This document shows positions 28,827 to 37,861 of a stretch of DNA of 47,030 bases, piece by piece. The stretch is from Lewinellaceae bacterium (GTDB lineage: Bacteria; Bacteroidota; Bacteroidia; Chitinophagales; Saprospiraceae). Position 1 is the first letter of the stretch, and the number at the start of each line of letters is the position of its first letter. The DNA lies in assembly GCA_016713985.1 (NCBI GenBank), contig JADJOD010000040.1, positions 1-47,030 of the forward strand, read 5' to 3'. The position numbers were made by a program, and so were the translations under genes. The notes under the pieces are model-generated. The model had not been told where the DNA came from, ran no database searches, and was given only the letters and a program-made list of their open reading frames with translations.

Positions 28827-29441
28827 TCATTCATAATTCTTCCGGTAGTCGGTGCGTTTGTGGTACCGCCCCCAGGAGAAACCCAGTTTCAGAGTAGCCT
28901 GCCCGTACGGGCCAGACAAGTCCTGATCATTCAGGCTCACATAATCCACATTACGGGCAAAACGGTATCCGCCTTCCAGTCCGATACGAAACCAGCGGAA
29001 TACGTTGATTTCCACCCCTGCGGAGGGTTGAATGACGAACATATCGTCATTGCCTTCTCCGGCCAGTTTTGCCCGTCCGCGCCCCAGTTCCAGGTTCAGC
29101 ATGGGGTGTATGGCTTTATACGGCACAAAGCTGTATCCGATCCGGCCGCCATTAAACCTGAAATCGAAACGCCGGTTATCGCCCTGTTCCAGTTCGATAT
29201 CTTCGCGCAGGTTGAAGTGCGTCCAGCCGACAAAAAGCGATTTCCCGAATTCAAAACCGAAAAAACCGCCCCGGTTAAAAGCATCCGTTTTATGGTAGGT
29301 CGTGTATTGGTGGCTGTAACCGCCCCAGATGCCGGAAAGGCCCCAGCCACGTTCGCCGAGTACCGTCTCTTCGCGTTGAGCGGAAGCAGAAAAAGCGGCG
29401 AGCAAAAACAAAAAAGCGAAAAAGCGAGATTTGGTATTCAT
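28827..29441 (-). CDS. Predicted outer-membrane beta-barrel protein, 204 residues
   Basis: A signal peptide (MNTKSRFFAFLFLLAAFSASAQ) precedes alternating amphipathic strands such as GFFGFEFGKSLFVGWTHFNL, GGRIGYSFVPYKAIHPMLNLE, IQPSAGVEINVFRWFRIGLEG and ATLKLGFSWG. No conserved catalytic motif is seen. It is likely an 8-stranded barrel of the Bacteroidota type; its function is unknown. The frame is intact. Its stop codon directly abuts the octamer array of locus B. Confidence 0.78.
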   Translation of the reverse strand: MNTKSRFFAFLFLLAAFSASAQREETVLGERGWGLSGIWGGYSHQYTTYHKTDAFNRGGFFGFEFGKSLFVGWTHFNLREDIELEQGDNRRFDFRFNGGRIGYSFVPYKAIHPMLNLELGRGRAKLAGEGNDDMFVIQPSAGVEINVFRWFRIGLEGGYRFARNVDYVSLNDQDLSGPYGQATLKLGFSWGRYHKRTDYRKNYE

Positions 29442-29607
29442 GATCGAATGGTTGTTTTGTTGAAGACGTCTTATCCGACAACAAGGTTACAGGAGAGGTT
29501 GCAACGGTGCAACAGAATACCGCATTTCCGTTGGGAAATTCACCTTTCGATAACGGGATTTAACCGGTTTTAACAAAACTCGCCCGTAACACGAACTTCA
29601 ATTCGCG

Positions 29608-30126
29608 CTACTTTGGTTTTTTGCGCAAGATGAGTGAAGTAACAAGCGTCACCAGCGAACCAACCGGAAAGGGCTCCAGGAAAGTAATGGCCGCCCGGAG
29701 AAAGGGGTTTTGGTACATGGTTTTGTACTCTTCCATTTTCGCGGTTTGCTGGCGGATTTCTTCTTCTGTCGCGCCGGACTGCCGGAGTTGCGTCAGCGCA
29801 TGTTCGATGTATTTGTCCAGGAAATCGGGCATCATGGTTTGGTACACCACGAGCCAGGCCACGACATAAAAGGCGCAGGAGATCAGGGTGATAAAAATGC
29901 CGACCTGAAATGCCTTGCCGAAACTCAACACGCCGCCGGAAAACTTGTCGCGATACGAACGAACCCCAAAATAGACAAACAACATACTCAGCAGTATGCC
30001 GGCATAACCGAACAGTTCGCCGTTTTTTAAATCCATCGAATTGTGATAGTAGATGGCTGTGCTGACCATTAATGCGGCGGCGACCAAGCCGGAGAGCAGG
30101 CCGTAAGTCAAAATCGTCTTTTTCAT
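29608..30126 (-). CDS. DUF4199-family membrane protein
   Basis: The product is 172 residues from ATG 30126, with four hydrophobic segments (about 8-28, 38-55, 70-95 and 145-165). The DUF4199 pattern is clear: MKKTILTYGLLSGLVAAALM, YHNSMDLKNGELFGYAGILLSMLFVYFGVR, YRDKFSGGVLSFGKAFQVG and a charged helix (SGATEEEIRQQTAKMEEY) before the last segment. The family role is unknown. It lies just downstream of the membrane-tethered LuxR-type gene on the same strand, about 108 bp away, so co-regulation is possible. The frame is intact. Confidence 0.85.
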   Translation of the reverse strand: MKKTILTYGLLSGLVAAALMVSTAIYYHNSMDLKNGELFGYAGILLSMLFVYFGVRSYRDKFSGGVLSFGKAFQVGIFITLISCAFYVVAWLVVYQTMMPDFLDKYIEHALTQLRQSGATEEEIRQQTAKMEEYKTMYQNPFLRAAITFLEPFPVGSLVTLVTSLILRKKPK

Positions 30127-30234
30127 TGTTGCTGATTTTTTTGTGAAATCCTGCTGCAAATGAAGCCTTTATGACGTTTTTACCCCTCATACTTTCGGGT
30201 GATTTGTGCAAAATCATCCTTTCGGGTGAGGAAG

Positions 30235-30681
30235 TCAGACCAGCAATCCCAGTGCTTTGGCTTTTTGGATGGCCTGGGTTCGGCGTTGCGCGTCTAATTT
30301 GTTGAAGACGTTGGACGTGTGGGTTTTTACCGTATTCAGGGAGACAAAAAGATGGTCTGCAATTTCCTGGTTGCTGAGGCCCCGGGCGACGAGTTCGAGT
30401 ACTTCCAGTTCCCGGGGCGTGATACCCAGGTCTTCCAGCACCTTTTCCCTGGGTTGATCAGGCTGCGGTGGTTCCGGTCGTTCGCCCGACATAAGTTGTT
30501 CTTTTGGGCGGGTCAGTTTTTTTCCGGCCCAAATCCCGAAAACCAGGAACAGGAGGGCAATCAGGCCGATATACCACCGTTCGGCGTGCTCCAGCACAAG
30601 CAGTTTGTATTGGAAAAATTGAAGTGAGGCTAAGCATAAGCCCAGCACCACACCGTACAAAAGCAGCGTCATCCACTTCAT
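30235..30681 (-). CDS. Membrane-anchored LuxR-type HTH transcriptional regulator
   Basis: The product is 148 residues. Two hydrophobic segments (about 5-25 and 38-54) are followed by a Pro-rich linker (GERPEPPQPDQP) and a C-terminal LuxR/GerE HTH (about 84-145): ITPRELEVLELVARGLSNQE, then IADHLFVSLNTVKTHTSNVF. All GerE hallmarks are present. There is no receiver or other sensor domain, so the DNA-binding domain is tethered to the membrane by a short hairpin anchor. ATG 30681 was chosen because the frame upstream runs through a terminator hairpin. Neighbour to a DUF4199 gene. Inference: it senses membrane state or partners with the DUF4199 protein. Confidence 0.85.
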   Translation of the reverse strand: MKWMTLLLYGVVLGLCLASLQFFQYKLLVLEHAERWYIGLIALLFLVFGIWAGKKLTRPKEQLMSGERPEPPQPDQPREKVLEDLGITPRELEVLELVARGLSNQEIADHLFVSLNTVKTHTSNVFNKLDAQRRTQAIQKAKALGLLV

Positions 30682-30719
30682 GGGAGCATTGATGGCTAAA
30701 ACCGTTGGGCAAAAATCAG

Positions 30720-30750
30720 AAAAGTCATCCTGAAATGCAGGATGACTTTT
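30720..30750 (-). terminator. Terminator hairpin downstream of the T9SS cargo gene
   Basis: AAAAGTCATCCTG and CAGGATGACTTTT form a perfect 13-bp stem around 5 nt, followed on the minus strand by CTGATTTTTG. It separates the gene ending at 30777 from the LuxR-type gene. Confidence 0.7.
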
Positions 30751-30776
30751 CGAAAAACGCAAAAAAGAGGGCCCGA

Positions 30777-31931
30777 TCAGGGCTTCAACACCACAAGCCG
30801 TTTTGTTCCGATGGTATTTCCCTTGCTGTCGAGCAGACTATAGAGATAGGTTCCCTTTTTAAATTCTTCCAGTTGCAGCCGGATCGACTTGTTGCCGGAA
30901 AGGGAATAATTTTCTTTCCAAACCACTTTGCCGACGATATTGAAAATTTTGAGCGTGTAGTCGTCCTGCGGCAAATTGGTACAATCAAAACGCACCCATT
31001 CCACCGCCGGGTTCGGATGCGCCTGTATGTTAGCGCTGCCCGGAGAGTGTTCGTCGGATACATCCGAAGTCAGCACATTTTTAAACTGCATGGATTCGAC
31101 GGTCGACAAGTCGTTGCTCATGACCGCCGCAGCGATTTCTTCCTTTTCCGTGCCGCTATAGAAACGATAGGTGATGGTGGTATCCGTGCCGATAAAATTG
31201 CCCAATCCGCCGCCGCCGGCGGGGATAAGGGTAGACAGGTCAACCCACTGGCCAAAATTCGGCACCAGAAGTACATATACTTCAATGCCCGTGGTCACAT
31301 AGTCGGTGCGTTTTTGTCGCAATACCGGATATTGTCCGCCCGGAATAATACAATTCCCCCAGCCGTCGATCACTTCAAACCGGTTCGTCGTAATTCCGAC
31401 ACGGATCGAATCAATATTAACCGGGATATTGGAAAATATGGAGTCAAAAGGAGGTTGGTTCGTCGCAAATGCGAGTGCCAGTTTAGACTCCACATCGTTG
31501 ATGTCAAAGAAACTGGTCGGCGATCGTCGTTCGATGAGCGGTGGGCCGAATTTGGCCGCCACATCGAGGCCAAAACCTGCGGGATCGGCGCCGGAATAAC
31601 CCAATATCTCCACTTTGTTGTTGGTGACATTGTAATAGGTTTCGCCGTTCTGCCCGATAACCACCAGTTCGGCGCCCGGGAACAAAATAAAGTCCATACC
31701 AGCGCTGGCGGGCCTGAAAATCACTTCATTGGACGATGACATTTGAAGGCCGGAAAAATCCCATAACTGGTTGCCTCCCGGGGGAGTAGCTACGTTTATA
31801 CCCACCGGAGCGTCGTCGTACGCAATGTGAAACGTATCGCCCGCGACGGGAAAAGTGGCGGAAGTAACGGTAATCTGGGAATAGGCGCTAAAGCATAACG
31901 CGGAGAAAACTGCCAGTAACATTCGTCTCAT
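30777..31931 (-). CDS. Secreted protein with T9SS sorting domain, function unknown
   Basis: The product is 384 residues from ATG 31931, with a signal peptide (MRRMLLAVFSALCFSAYSQ). The body is beta-rich (QLWDFSGLQMSSSNEVIFRP, GLDVAAKFGPPLIERR, DTTITYRFYSGTEKEEIAAA) with no recognised domain. The last 80 residues (IQAHPNPAVEWVRFDCTNLP to GTKRLVVLKP) are a T9SS type A sorting domain. The protein should be displayed or released at the cell surface. A minus-strand terminator follows. The frame is intact. Confidence 0.82.
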   Translation of the reverse strand: MRRMLLAVFSALCFSAYSQITVTSATFPVAGDTFHIAYDDAPVGINVATPPGGNQLWDFSGLQMSSSNEVIFRPASAGMDFILFPGAELVVIGQNGETYYNVTNNKVEILGYSGADPAGFGLDVAAKFGPPLIERRSPTSFFDINDVESKLALAFATNQPPFDSIFSNIPVNIDSIRVGITTNRFEVIDGWGNCIIPGGQYPVLRQKRTDYVTTGIEVYVLLVPNFGQWVDLSTLIPAGGGGLGNFIGTDTTITYRFYSGTEKEEIAAAVMSNDLSTVESMQFKNVLTSDVSDEHSPGSANIQAHPNPAVEWVRFDCTNLPQDDYTLKIFNIVGKVVWKENYSLSGNKSIRLQLEEFKKGTYLYSLLDSKGNTIGTKRLVVLKP

Positions 31932-32090
31932 CGGATTGTTTGAATGATTGAAAAGGAGGAGATTAAACATATAAAATAATATTTTATTATAAAAAGATTG
32001 ACTGGTCAGTCAGGTTGCTTCAAAGGTACGTCCCTTTTTCCTGAATTGGCAACATGCTGTTCGAGTTGATTCGAGTTTTTCGCCGAAACG

Positions 32091-33944
32091 TCATAATGCT
32101 TGCAATTCCACGAGTTTCCGGTAGACCTTTCCTTCCCGCATCAATTGTTCGTGTGTGCCACGTTCGACAATTTTTCCGGCATCAAGGACGATTATTTCAT
32201 CGGCGTGTTGCACCGTGCTCAGGCGGTGTGCGATAACCAACGCGGTCCTGTTTTGCAACAGGTGGTCCAATGCAGCCTGAACGAGCTTCTCAGACTCCGA
32301 ATCAAGCGCGGAAGTTGCCTCGTCGAGAATTAAAATCGGCGGATTTTTTAACAAGGCCCGCGCAATGGTCAGTCGCTGGCGCTGGCCGCCGCTGAGTTTG
32401 GAGCCCCGGTCGCCGATATTGGTGTCGTATCCTTCCGGCATATTAATGATAAATTCGTGGGCATTGGCCGCTTTAGCCGCCGCTTCGACCCGTGAAAAAT
32501 CGGTTCCACGTTCCGACTGTCCGGGAAGCGCCCCGAGCTGCGAACCGAAGGCAATGTTGTTTCGAACGGTATCATTAAACAGGATGGCTTCCTGACTCAC
32601 AATACCCATCAGGGCGCGCAGGTCACGCACCTTCAATTCCCGGATGTCTTTCCCGTCCAGCAGGATCGCCCCGCCCGTCACGTCGTAAAAACGGGGCAAC
32701 AAATCGGCGACGGTGCTTTTTCCGGCGCCCGAAGCGCCCACCAGGGCCACCATTTTTCCACGCGGTATCGTCAGGCTGATGTTTTCCAAAGCTTGCCGCT
32801 CTGAATTCTGGTAGTGAAACGTAACGTCGCGGAATTCAATTTTTTCCTGAAAACTATTGACTGCCAACGCGTTATCCGCATCCTGGATCAAAACGGGCGC
32901 ATTCAGCACCGATTCCACCCGCTCCAGGGCGCCCATACCTTTACGAATGCTGTAGGAGGCGCTGCTCAGTTGTTTGGCCGGTTCAATGATGTTGTAAAAT
33001 GCGTACAGGAACGTAATAAAAGTGGCTGCGGTGATTTCCCCGGCAAACACTTGTTTTGCGCCGAACCATAACAATACCGCCACTGCCCCGATGCCAAGAA
33101 ATTCCGACAACGGTGAAGCCAGGTCCTTGCGGCGGTACAGGCGGGTGAGTGTGCGTGCATAACGGGTGTTTTCGCGCCCGAAACGCTCCTGTTGCCACTG
33201 TTCCGCGTTAAAACCCTTGATAATCCGCAAGCCGCCGAGTGTTTCTTCCACTAAGGAACCGATCAGGCCCAGGCGACTTTGCGCCTCGCCCGATTGCCGC
33301 CGGAGCGAGCGCCCTACCCCACCGATGATCAGGCCGGAAAACAACATCAGTCCGAATACAAAAATCAGCAGTTGCGGCGACACAAATACCATGAAGGTCA
33401 AACTGCCCAATATCACCAACGGCTCCCGGGCGACAGATTCCACCACCCCGACAATACTCCATTCCACCTCCTGCACATCCGCCGAAATACGGCTCATGAG
33501 GTCGCCCTTGCGCTCTTCGGAAAAATAGGAAAGGGGCAAATCGAGCATCTTTGCCACTAATTTTTGACGCAAATCCCGAACAATGCCGTTGCGCACGGGC
33601 GCCAGAAAGTACAGGGAAAGGTAGCGGAACAGGTTTTTTCCAAAAAAGGTCAACACCAGAAAGCCACATACGATCAACAACGCCTGTTCGCGGCCGTGTT
33701 GCTGGATCAGGGTGTTAAAAAAAGTGTTGATTTTTTGCTCTATGCCGTGCAGGCCGTCCGCTTGGGGGAGCGGGAGAACAGATTTCGACGCGCCGTTCCG
33801 TTCGCCGGGACTGAACAATATCTGCAAAAAGGGCTGCAACACGGGAATACTGACGACCATAAACAGGGACATCAGCAGGTTGCACAAAACAGCGAAGGCA
33901 AGTAGTTTTTTATACGGTGTGTAGTAGCGGAACAGTCGGAGCAT
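32091..33944 (-). CDS. ABC exporter (MsbA-like, fused membrane and ATPase domains)
   Basis: The product is 617 residues. An N-terminal six-helix export domain (about 15-325) is followed by a nucleotide-binding domain (about 360-600). Walker A is GASGAGKST, the Q-loop lies in GIVSQEAILFNDTVRNNIAFG, the signature is LSGGQRQR, Walker B is ILILDEATSALD and the switch His is in IAHRLSTVQHAD. Full motifs indicate an active half-transporter that works as a homodimer. MsbA-type exporters flip lipid A-core or other lipids across the inner membrane, which fits the neighbouring envelope genes, but substrate cannot be read from sequence. The frame is intact and the gene ends ELQAL. Confidence 0.92.
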   Translation of the reverse strand: MLRLFRYYTPYKKLLAFAVLCNLLMSLFMVVSIPVLQPFLQILFSPGERNGASKSVLPLPQADGLHGIEQKINTFFNTLIQQHGREQALLIVCGFLVLTFFGKNLFRYLSLYFLAPVRNGIVRDLRQKLVAKMLDLPLSYFSEERKGDLMSRISADVQEVEWSIVGVVESVAREPLVILGSLTFMVFVSPQLLIFVFGLMLFSGLIIGGVGRSLRRQSGEAQSRLGLIGSLVEETLGGLRIIKGFNAEQWQQERFGRENTRYARTLTRLYRRKDLASPLSEFLGIGAVAVLLWFGAKQVFAGEITAATFITFLYAFYNIIEPAKQLSSASYSIRKGMGALERVESVLNAPVLIQDADNALAVNSFQEKIEFRDVTFHYQNSERQALENISLTIPRGKMVALVGASGAGKSTVADLLPRFYDVTGGAILLDGKDIRELKVRDLRALMGIVSQEAILFNDTVRNNIAFGSQLGALPGQSERGTDFSRVEAAAKAANAHEFIINMPEGYDTNIGDRGSKLSGGQRQRLTIARALLKNPPILILDEATSALDSESEKLVQAALDHLLQNRTALVIAHRLSTVQHADEIIVLDAGKIVERGTHEQLMREGKVYRKLVELQAL

Positions 33945-33976
33945 CGGGCGAAGATAACCGTTTCAGGTCGTTTAGA

Positions 33977-34016
33977 CAAAAAGCGCCGGGCATCTGCCAC
34001 TCAGATGCCCGGCGCT
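33977..34016 (-). terminator. Rho-independent terminator of the fabH-efp-accB-accC cluster
   Basis: AGCGCCGGGCATCT (33982-33995) and AGATGCCCGGCGCT (34003-34016) form a perfect 14-bp stem with a 7-nt loop. On the minus strand it is followed by TTTTTG, as expected after accC. Confidence 0.88.
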
Positions 34017-34037
34017 CCAACTTGCCGTCCGCTGCTT

Positions 34038-35387
34038 TTACAACTCCACACTCTTATAATCCCAGTTGTTCAAAAAACCCGTGTGGAAATTACCTTCCTG
34101 GAAGTCTTTGTTGCGCATCAGCCGCTGGTGAAACGGCACGGTGGTTTTCACTCCTTCCACGATAAATTCGTCGAGGGCGCGTTCCATTTTCAGGATGGCT
34201 TCCTCGCGGGTGCGGGCGCGCACGATGAGTTTGGCGATCATGGAATCGTAGTACGGCGGAATAGTATAACCGGCGTAAACATGGGTGTCCACCCGAACGC
34301 CATGTCCTTTGGGTGAATGGAACGATGTGATTTTTCCGGGGCTCGGACGGAAATCGTTGAACGGGTCTTCCGCATTGATGCGGCACTCGATGGCGTGCAT
34401 TTCCGGGAAATAATTTTTACCGGAGATCGGCAGCCCGGCCGCAATTTTGATTTGTTCCTTGATCAGGTCGAAGTCGATCACTTCTTCTGTCACGGTGTGC
34501 TCCACCTGGATCCGGGTATTCATTTCCATAAAATAGAAATTCCGGTATTTGTCAACCAGAAATTCTATGGTGCCCACGCCTTCGTAATTGATGGCTGTAC
34601 AGGCTTTTATAGCGGCTTCACCCATTTTTTCGCGCAGTTCGGGCGTCATAAAAGGAGAAGGGCTTTCTTCCACTAATTTTTGGTGGCGGCGTTGAATGGA
34701 ACAATCCCGCTCGGAAAGATGGCAAGCCCTGCCAAACTGGTCGCCGGCCACCTGTATCTCGATATGCCGGGGTTCCTCGATGTACTTTTCCATGTAAATG
34801 CCGTCGTTGGAAAAGGAGGCTTTGGCTTCCCGACGCGCGGTATCCCATTGATTTTCAAACTCTTCGGGTTTCCATACGATACGCATACCTTTTCCGCCAC
34901 CGCCGGCAGTTGCTTTCAGAATGACCGGGTAACCGATGTCTTTGGCGAGTTTCAGGCCCGCCTGTACATCGGTGAGCAAGCCCTCCGTGCCGGGCACACA
35001 AGGCACACCCGCTTTCAACATGGTATCTTTGGCCGTGATTTTGTCGCCCATCGCCCGGATCTGGTCGGGTGTCGGTCCGATAAATTTGATGCCGTATTCC
35101 TGACACACTTCCGCGAAAGAGGCATTTTCGGATAAAAAGCCGTAACCGGGGTGAATGGCGTCGGCGTCAGTGATCTCCACGGCTGCCATGATACGCGGCA
35201 CATTGAGGTAACTTTCGGAGGAAGGCGGCGGGCCGATACACACCGCTTCGTCGGCAAAACGCACGTGCAGGCTGTCGCGGTCGGCTGTGGAATACAGCGC
35301 TACCGTCTTGATCCCCATTTCTTTACAGGTGCGAATGATACGGAGGGCGATTTCTCCGCGATTCGCTATGAGTATTTTTTTAAACAT
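34038..35387 (-). CDS. accC: Acetyl-CoA carboxylase, biotin carboxylase subunit
   Basis: The product is 449 residues from ATG 35387 (MFKKILIANRGEIALRIIRT). It carboxylates the biotin on AccB with ATP and bicarbonate, the first half-reaction of malonyl-CoA synthesis. An ATP-grasp fold is clear: the glycine-rich loop KATAGGGGKGMR, the HIEIQVAGDQFG block, the ERDCSIQRRHQKLVEE block and the catalytic FYFMEMNTRIQVEHTVTEE. Length matches the bacterial subunit. It lies 80 bp downstream of accB on the same strand and ends at a strong terminator. A pyruvate carboxylase subunit is less likely because accB and fabH are adjacent. The frame is intact. Confidence 0.96.
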   Translation of the reverse strand: MFKKILIANRGEIALRIIRTCKEMGIKTVALYSTADRDSLHVRFADEAVCIGPPPSSESYLNVPRIMAAVEITDADAIHPGYGFLSENASFAEVCQEYGIKFIGPTPDQIRAMGDKITAKDTMLKAGVPCVPGTEGLLTDVQAGLKLAKDIGYPVILKATAGGGGKGMRIVWKPEEFENQWDTARREAKASFSNDGIYMEKYIEEPRHIEIQVAGDQFGRACHLSERDCSIQRRHQKLVEESPSPFMTPELREKMGEAAIKACTAINYEGVGTIEFLVDKYRNFYFMEMNTRIQVEHTVTEEVIDFDLIKEQIKIAAGLPISGKNYFPEMHAIECRINAEDPFNDFRPSPGKITSFHSPKGHGVRVDTHVYAGYTIPPYYDSMIAKLIVRARTREEAILKMERALDEFIVEGVKTTVPFHQRLMRNKDFQEGNFHTGFLNNWDYKSVEL

Positions 35388-35467
35388 AACTTTTTTGCTG
35401 GAATGAGAAGTGAGGGATGAAGAGCGGGGAAAGCATCTTGTCACTTCCGGCCCGCTTTACTCACATC

Positions 35468-35968
35468 TTAGGCCGGATCGATCAGGAATAAAGGCTGATC
35501 GTATTCGACGGGTGTAGCGTCTTCTGCCAGCACCTTTACGATTTTGCCTTTGACTTCCGATTCGATCTCGTTAAACAGTTTCATCGCTTCGATGATACAT
35601 ACTTTGGAACCCACTTCCACGGTGTCGCCGACCTTGACGAACGGGCCTTTATCCGGGCCGGAACTGCGGTAAAACGTGCCGACCATAGGGGATTTGATCT
35701 GGATATAGCGCGGATTGTCGTCTTCACTCACCGGGGCTGCCGGGGCCGGTTCAGGCCGGGAAGGAGCGGCAGGAGCGGGCGCCGGCGCCGGGGGGGCTAT
35801 CGCGACCGCCGGTTGTTGGGCCGGTACGATTACCTGGGGCACTGCGATGCCTGCATGGGAAGGCTGGTTGCGGATAACGAGTTTGAAGTCGCCTTCTTTC
35901 AAAATGAATTCAGTCAACTTGTATTTACTCATCATTCTGACTAATTCTTGTATTTGGTTGAAATCCAT
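35468..35968 (-). CDS. accB: Acetyl-CoA carboxylase, biotin carboxyl carrier protein
   Basis: The product is 166 residues from ATG 35968 (MDFNQIQELVRMMSKYKLTE); a second ATG three codons upstream (35977) is also possible. The helical N-terminus is followed by a Pro/Ala-rich linker (PAPAPAPAAPSRPEPAPAAP) and the C-terminal biotinyl domain (about 88-165), with the biotinylated lysine in the EAMK motif (about residue 130) and the BCCP thumb-like segment GTFYRSSGPDKGPFVKVGDT. It carries carboxybiotin between AccC and the carboxyltransferase, which is not in this window. It lies about 110 bp downstream of efp. The frame is intact. Confidence 0.95.
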   Translation of the reverse strand: MDFNQIQELVRMMSKYKLTEFILKEGDFKLVIRNQPSHAGIAVPQVIVPAQQPAVAIAPPAPAPAPAAPSRPEPAPAAPVSEDDNPRYIQIKSPMVGTFYRSSGPDKGPFVKVGDTVEVGSKVCIIEAMKLFNEIESEVKGKIVKVLAEDATPVEYDQPLFLIDPA

Positions 35969-36079
35969 ACCGAACAATGTTTTGCGGATGCGAAAAAAAA
36001 GTAAGGGGAGTAAAGAAAAAACGTTTCTGATGAAATATTTTTTCCTTCTCCCCCAAAGGTATCAAATGATGAAAGAAAT

Positions 36080-36646
36080 TTATTTTTTCACCCGTTCCAT
36101 ATACGCGCCGGTAGCCGTATCGACCTTGATGAGATCGCCTTCTTCACAGAACAAAGGGACGCGGACCTCCGCACCGGTTTCCACGGTAGCGGCTTTCAGT
36201 GTGTTGGTTGCGGTATCGCCGCGCAGGCCCGGCTGGGTATAGGTGATCTTCAAAACCACCGTCTGGGGAAGTTCCACCGAAAGCAGGGTTTCTTTCTGTG
36301 CGTGGAACAACGCGTCCACCACATCACCTTCCTTGAGAAATTTGCCGTTTTCGATCATATCATCCGGTACGGAAATCTGGTCGTACGACTCCTGGTTCAT
36401 CAGCACGTATCCGCCTTCCTCGGGGTAGAGGTACTGAAACTTGCGGCGTTCCACACGCACTTCCGTGATGTTATGGCCGCTTTGAAACGTATGTTCAATT
36501 ACTTTTCCGGAAGTGGAACTTTTCAATTTCGTCCACACTTTGCCGCTGCCTCGTCCAACCTGAAAACGTTGAAAATCAATTACACGCAGGATGTCGTTAT
36601 TGAGTTCGATACACAGGCCGTTGCGGATATCTGCCGTCGTTGCCAT
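36080..36646 (-). CDS. efp: Elongation factor P, with an unusual loop
   Basis: The product is 188 residues with all three EF-P domains (MATTADIRNGLCIELNNDIL at the start, YTQPGLRGDTATNTLKAATV and GDLIKVDTATGAYMERV at the end). It relieves ribosome stalling at proline runs. The loop that enters the peptidyl-transferase centre reads QVGRGSGKV. By ungapped alignment with E. coli KPGKGQAF, the modified lysine (Lys34) is replaced by Arg32 and the preceding Pro by Val30. So neither the EpmA lysine target nor the usual proline is present. It belongs to the fabH-efp-accB-accC cluster. A TACTTTTG box at 36712-36719 lies upstream, so it may have its own promoter. Confidence 0.95.
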   Translation of the reverse strand: MATTADIRNGLCIELNNDILRVIDFQRFQVGRGSGKVWTKLKSSTSGKVIEHTFQSGHNITEVRVERRKFQYLYPEEGGYVLMNQESYDQISVPDDMIENGKFLKEGDVVDALFHAQKETLLSVELPQTVVLKITYTQPGLRGDTATNTLKAATVETGAEVRVPLFCEEGDLIKVDTATGAYMERVKK

Positions 36647-36711
36647 TTTTTTGCTGAGATTTGTTGAATGTTAAAATTACCGGTGAAAAGGGGGTTGTAT
36701 TAAAAAGCGCG

Positions 36712-36719
36712 CAAAAGTA
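36712..36719 (-). promoter_or_regulatory. -7 promoter box for efp
   Basis: TACTTTTG on the minus strand matches TAnnTTTG, about 65 nt before ATG 36646. It lies between the fabH terminator and efp. Confidence 0.4.
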
Positions 36720-36764
36720 AGGCAAGTTTGGCTCTCCCGCCCTATTTTGGAATATTTATTCACC

Positions 36765-36803
36765 GTTATTCACCGGGTGACTTGGAGTCACCCGGTGAAT
36801 AAC
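36765..36803 (-). terminator. Strong hairpin after fabH
   Basis: GTTATTCACCGGGTGACT (36765-36782) and AGTCACCCGGTGAATAAC (36786-36803) form a perfect 18-bp stem with a 3-nt loop. It begins five bases beyond the corrected fabH stop. It suggests fabH and efp are at least partly separate transcripts. Confidence 0.8.
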
Positions 36804-36807
36804 ACCT

Positions 36808-37797
36808 CAATAAGACCACTTCAGGTACAAGGATCCCCAGGTAAATCCGCCGCCAAAGGCAGTCAGGATGATATTGTCGCCTTTTAAACCGGTCCTGGAA
36901 CTCCCACATACAAAGTGGAAGTGTGCCTGCGGTGGTATTGCCGTATTTTTCTATATTGATGGTGACTTTTTCCATCGGGAAGTGCAGGTGTTCGGCGACG
37001 GAAGTGATGATCCGCATATTGGCCTGGTGCGGCACGATCCAGTTCACGTCTTCTATGGTCAGGTGGTTGCGGCGAATCACTTCTTCCACGGTGCTGGTCA
37101 TTCCTTTTACGGCATATACAAAAACCCGTTTGCCGTCCTGCCAGGCAAAGTGTTCGCGGGCTGCAACGGTTTCCGCCGTGGCCGGATGGAGGGAACCTCC
37201 CGCTTTCATGTTCAGGAATTCGCGCCCCGAACCGTCGCCGCGCAGAATAAAATCCTGGATGCCGGTACCGTCTTTGCGCGGTTCGAGCAGTACGGCAGCC
37301 GCGCCGTCGCCAAAAATAACACAGGTATTGCGGTCGGTATAATCGATGATCGACGACATCATGTCCGCACCGACCACCACTACTTTCTTATAGGTCTCTG
37401 CCTGAATGAATTGTGCGCCGGTCGCCAGGGCAAATAAAAACCCCGAACAAGCTGCGTTGATATCGTAGCCGAATGCGTTTTTGGCGCCGACCTTGTCGCA
37501 TACGGTATTGGCCGTGTCGGGAAAAATCATGTCGCCGGTTACCGTTCCGACGATGAGCAGGTCAATTTCGCCGGGTTTGGTGCCGGTTTTTTCCAGCAAT
37601 CCTTTCACGGCTTCGGCGCTCATATCGCTGGTCGCCCAGCCTTTCTTTTTCAGAATTCTGCGTTCGCGGATTCCGGTTCGGGAGGTAATCCATTCGTCAT
37701 TGGTATCCACCATTTTTTCGAGGTCAAAATTGGTGAGGCGGTCTTCTGGAACCCAACCATGTACCCCTGTGATGGCTGCCCGGATTTTGTTCGACAT
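36808..37797 (-). CDS. fabH: Beta-ketoacyl-ACP synthase III, one frameshift near the end
   Basis: It condenses acetyl-CoA (or a branched primer) with malonyl-ACP to start fatty-acid synthesis. The nucleophile is Cys117 in NAACSGFLFALATG. The active-site His is in VPHQANMRI and the Asn in NIEKYGNTTAGT. The N-terminus (AAITGVHGWVPEDRLTNFDL, EWITSRTGIRERR) is typical. An indel at about 36881-36886 in an A run breaks the end. In the other frame the normal C-terminus KGDNIILTAFGGGFTWGSLY, then LKWSY, is found with a stop at 36808-36810; the uncorrected frame would run on through the hairpin to 36766. Corrected length is about 330 residues. First gene of the fabH-efp-accB-accC cluster. Confidence 0.93.
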
Positions 37798-37827
37798 TGA
37801 AAGAGAGTTTTGTTCTAAATTGGCGGC

Positions 37828-37835
37828 AAAAGTAG
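37828..37835 (-). promoter_or_regulatory. -7 promoter box for fabH
   Basis: TACTTTTG on the minus strand, about 30 nt before ATG 37797. It lies in the short region shared with the divergent prenyltransferase gene, whose own GACTTTTG sits 6 nt before its ATG. Confidence 0.45.
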
Positions 37836-37861
37836 ATAATCAACGTGACTTTTGCGGTGTT

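Noticed and set aside
36766..36807. fabH reading frame extended through the hairpin to 36766
   Set aside because: The extension results from the frameshift near 36885; the conserved C-terminus ends at 36808 in the other frame.
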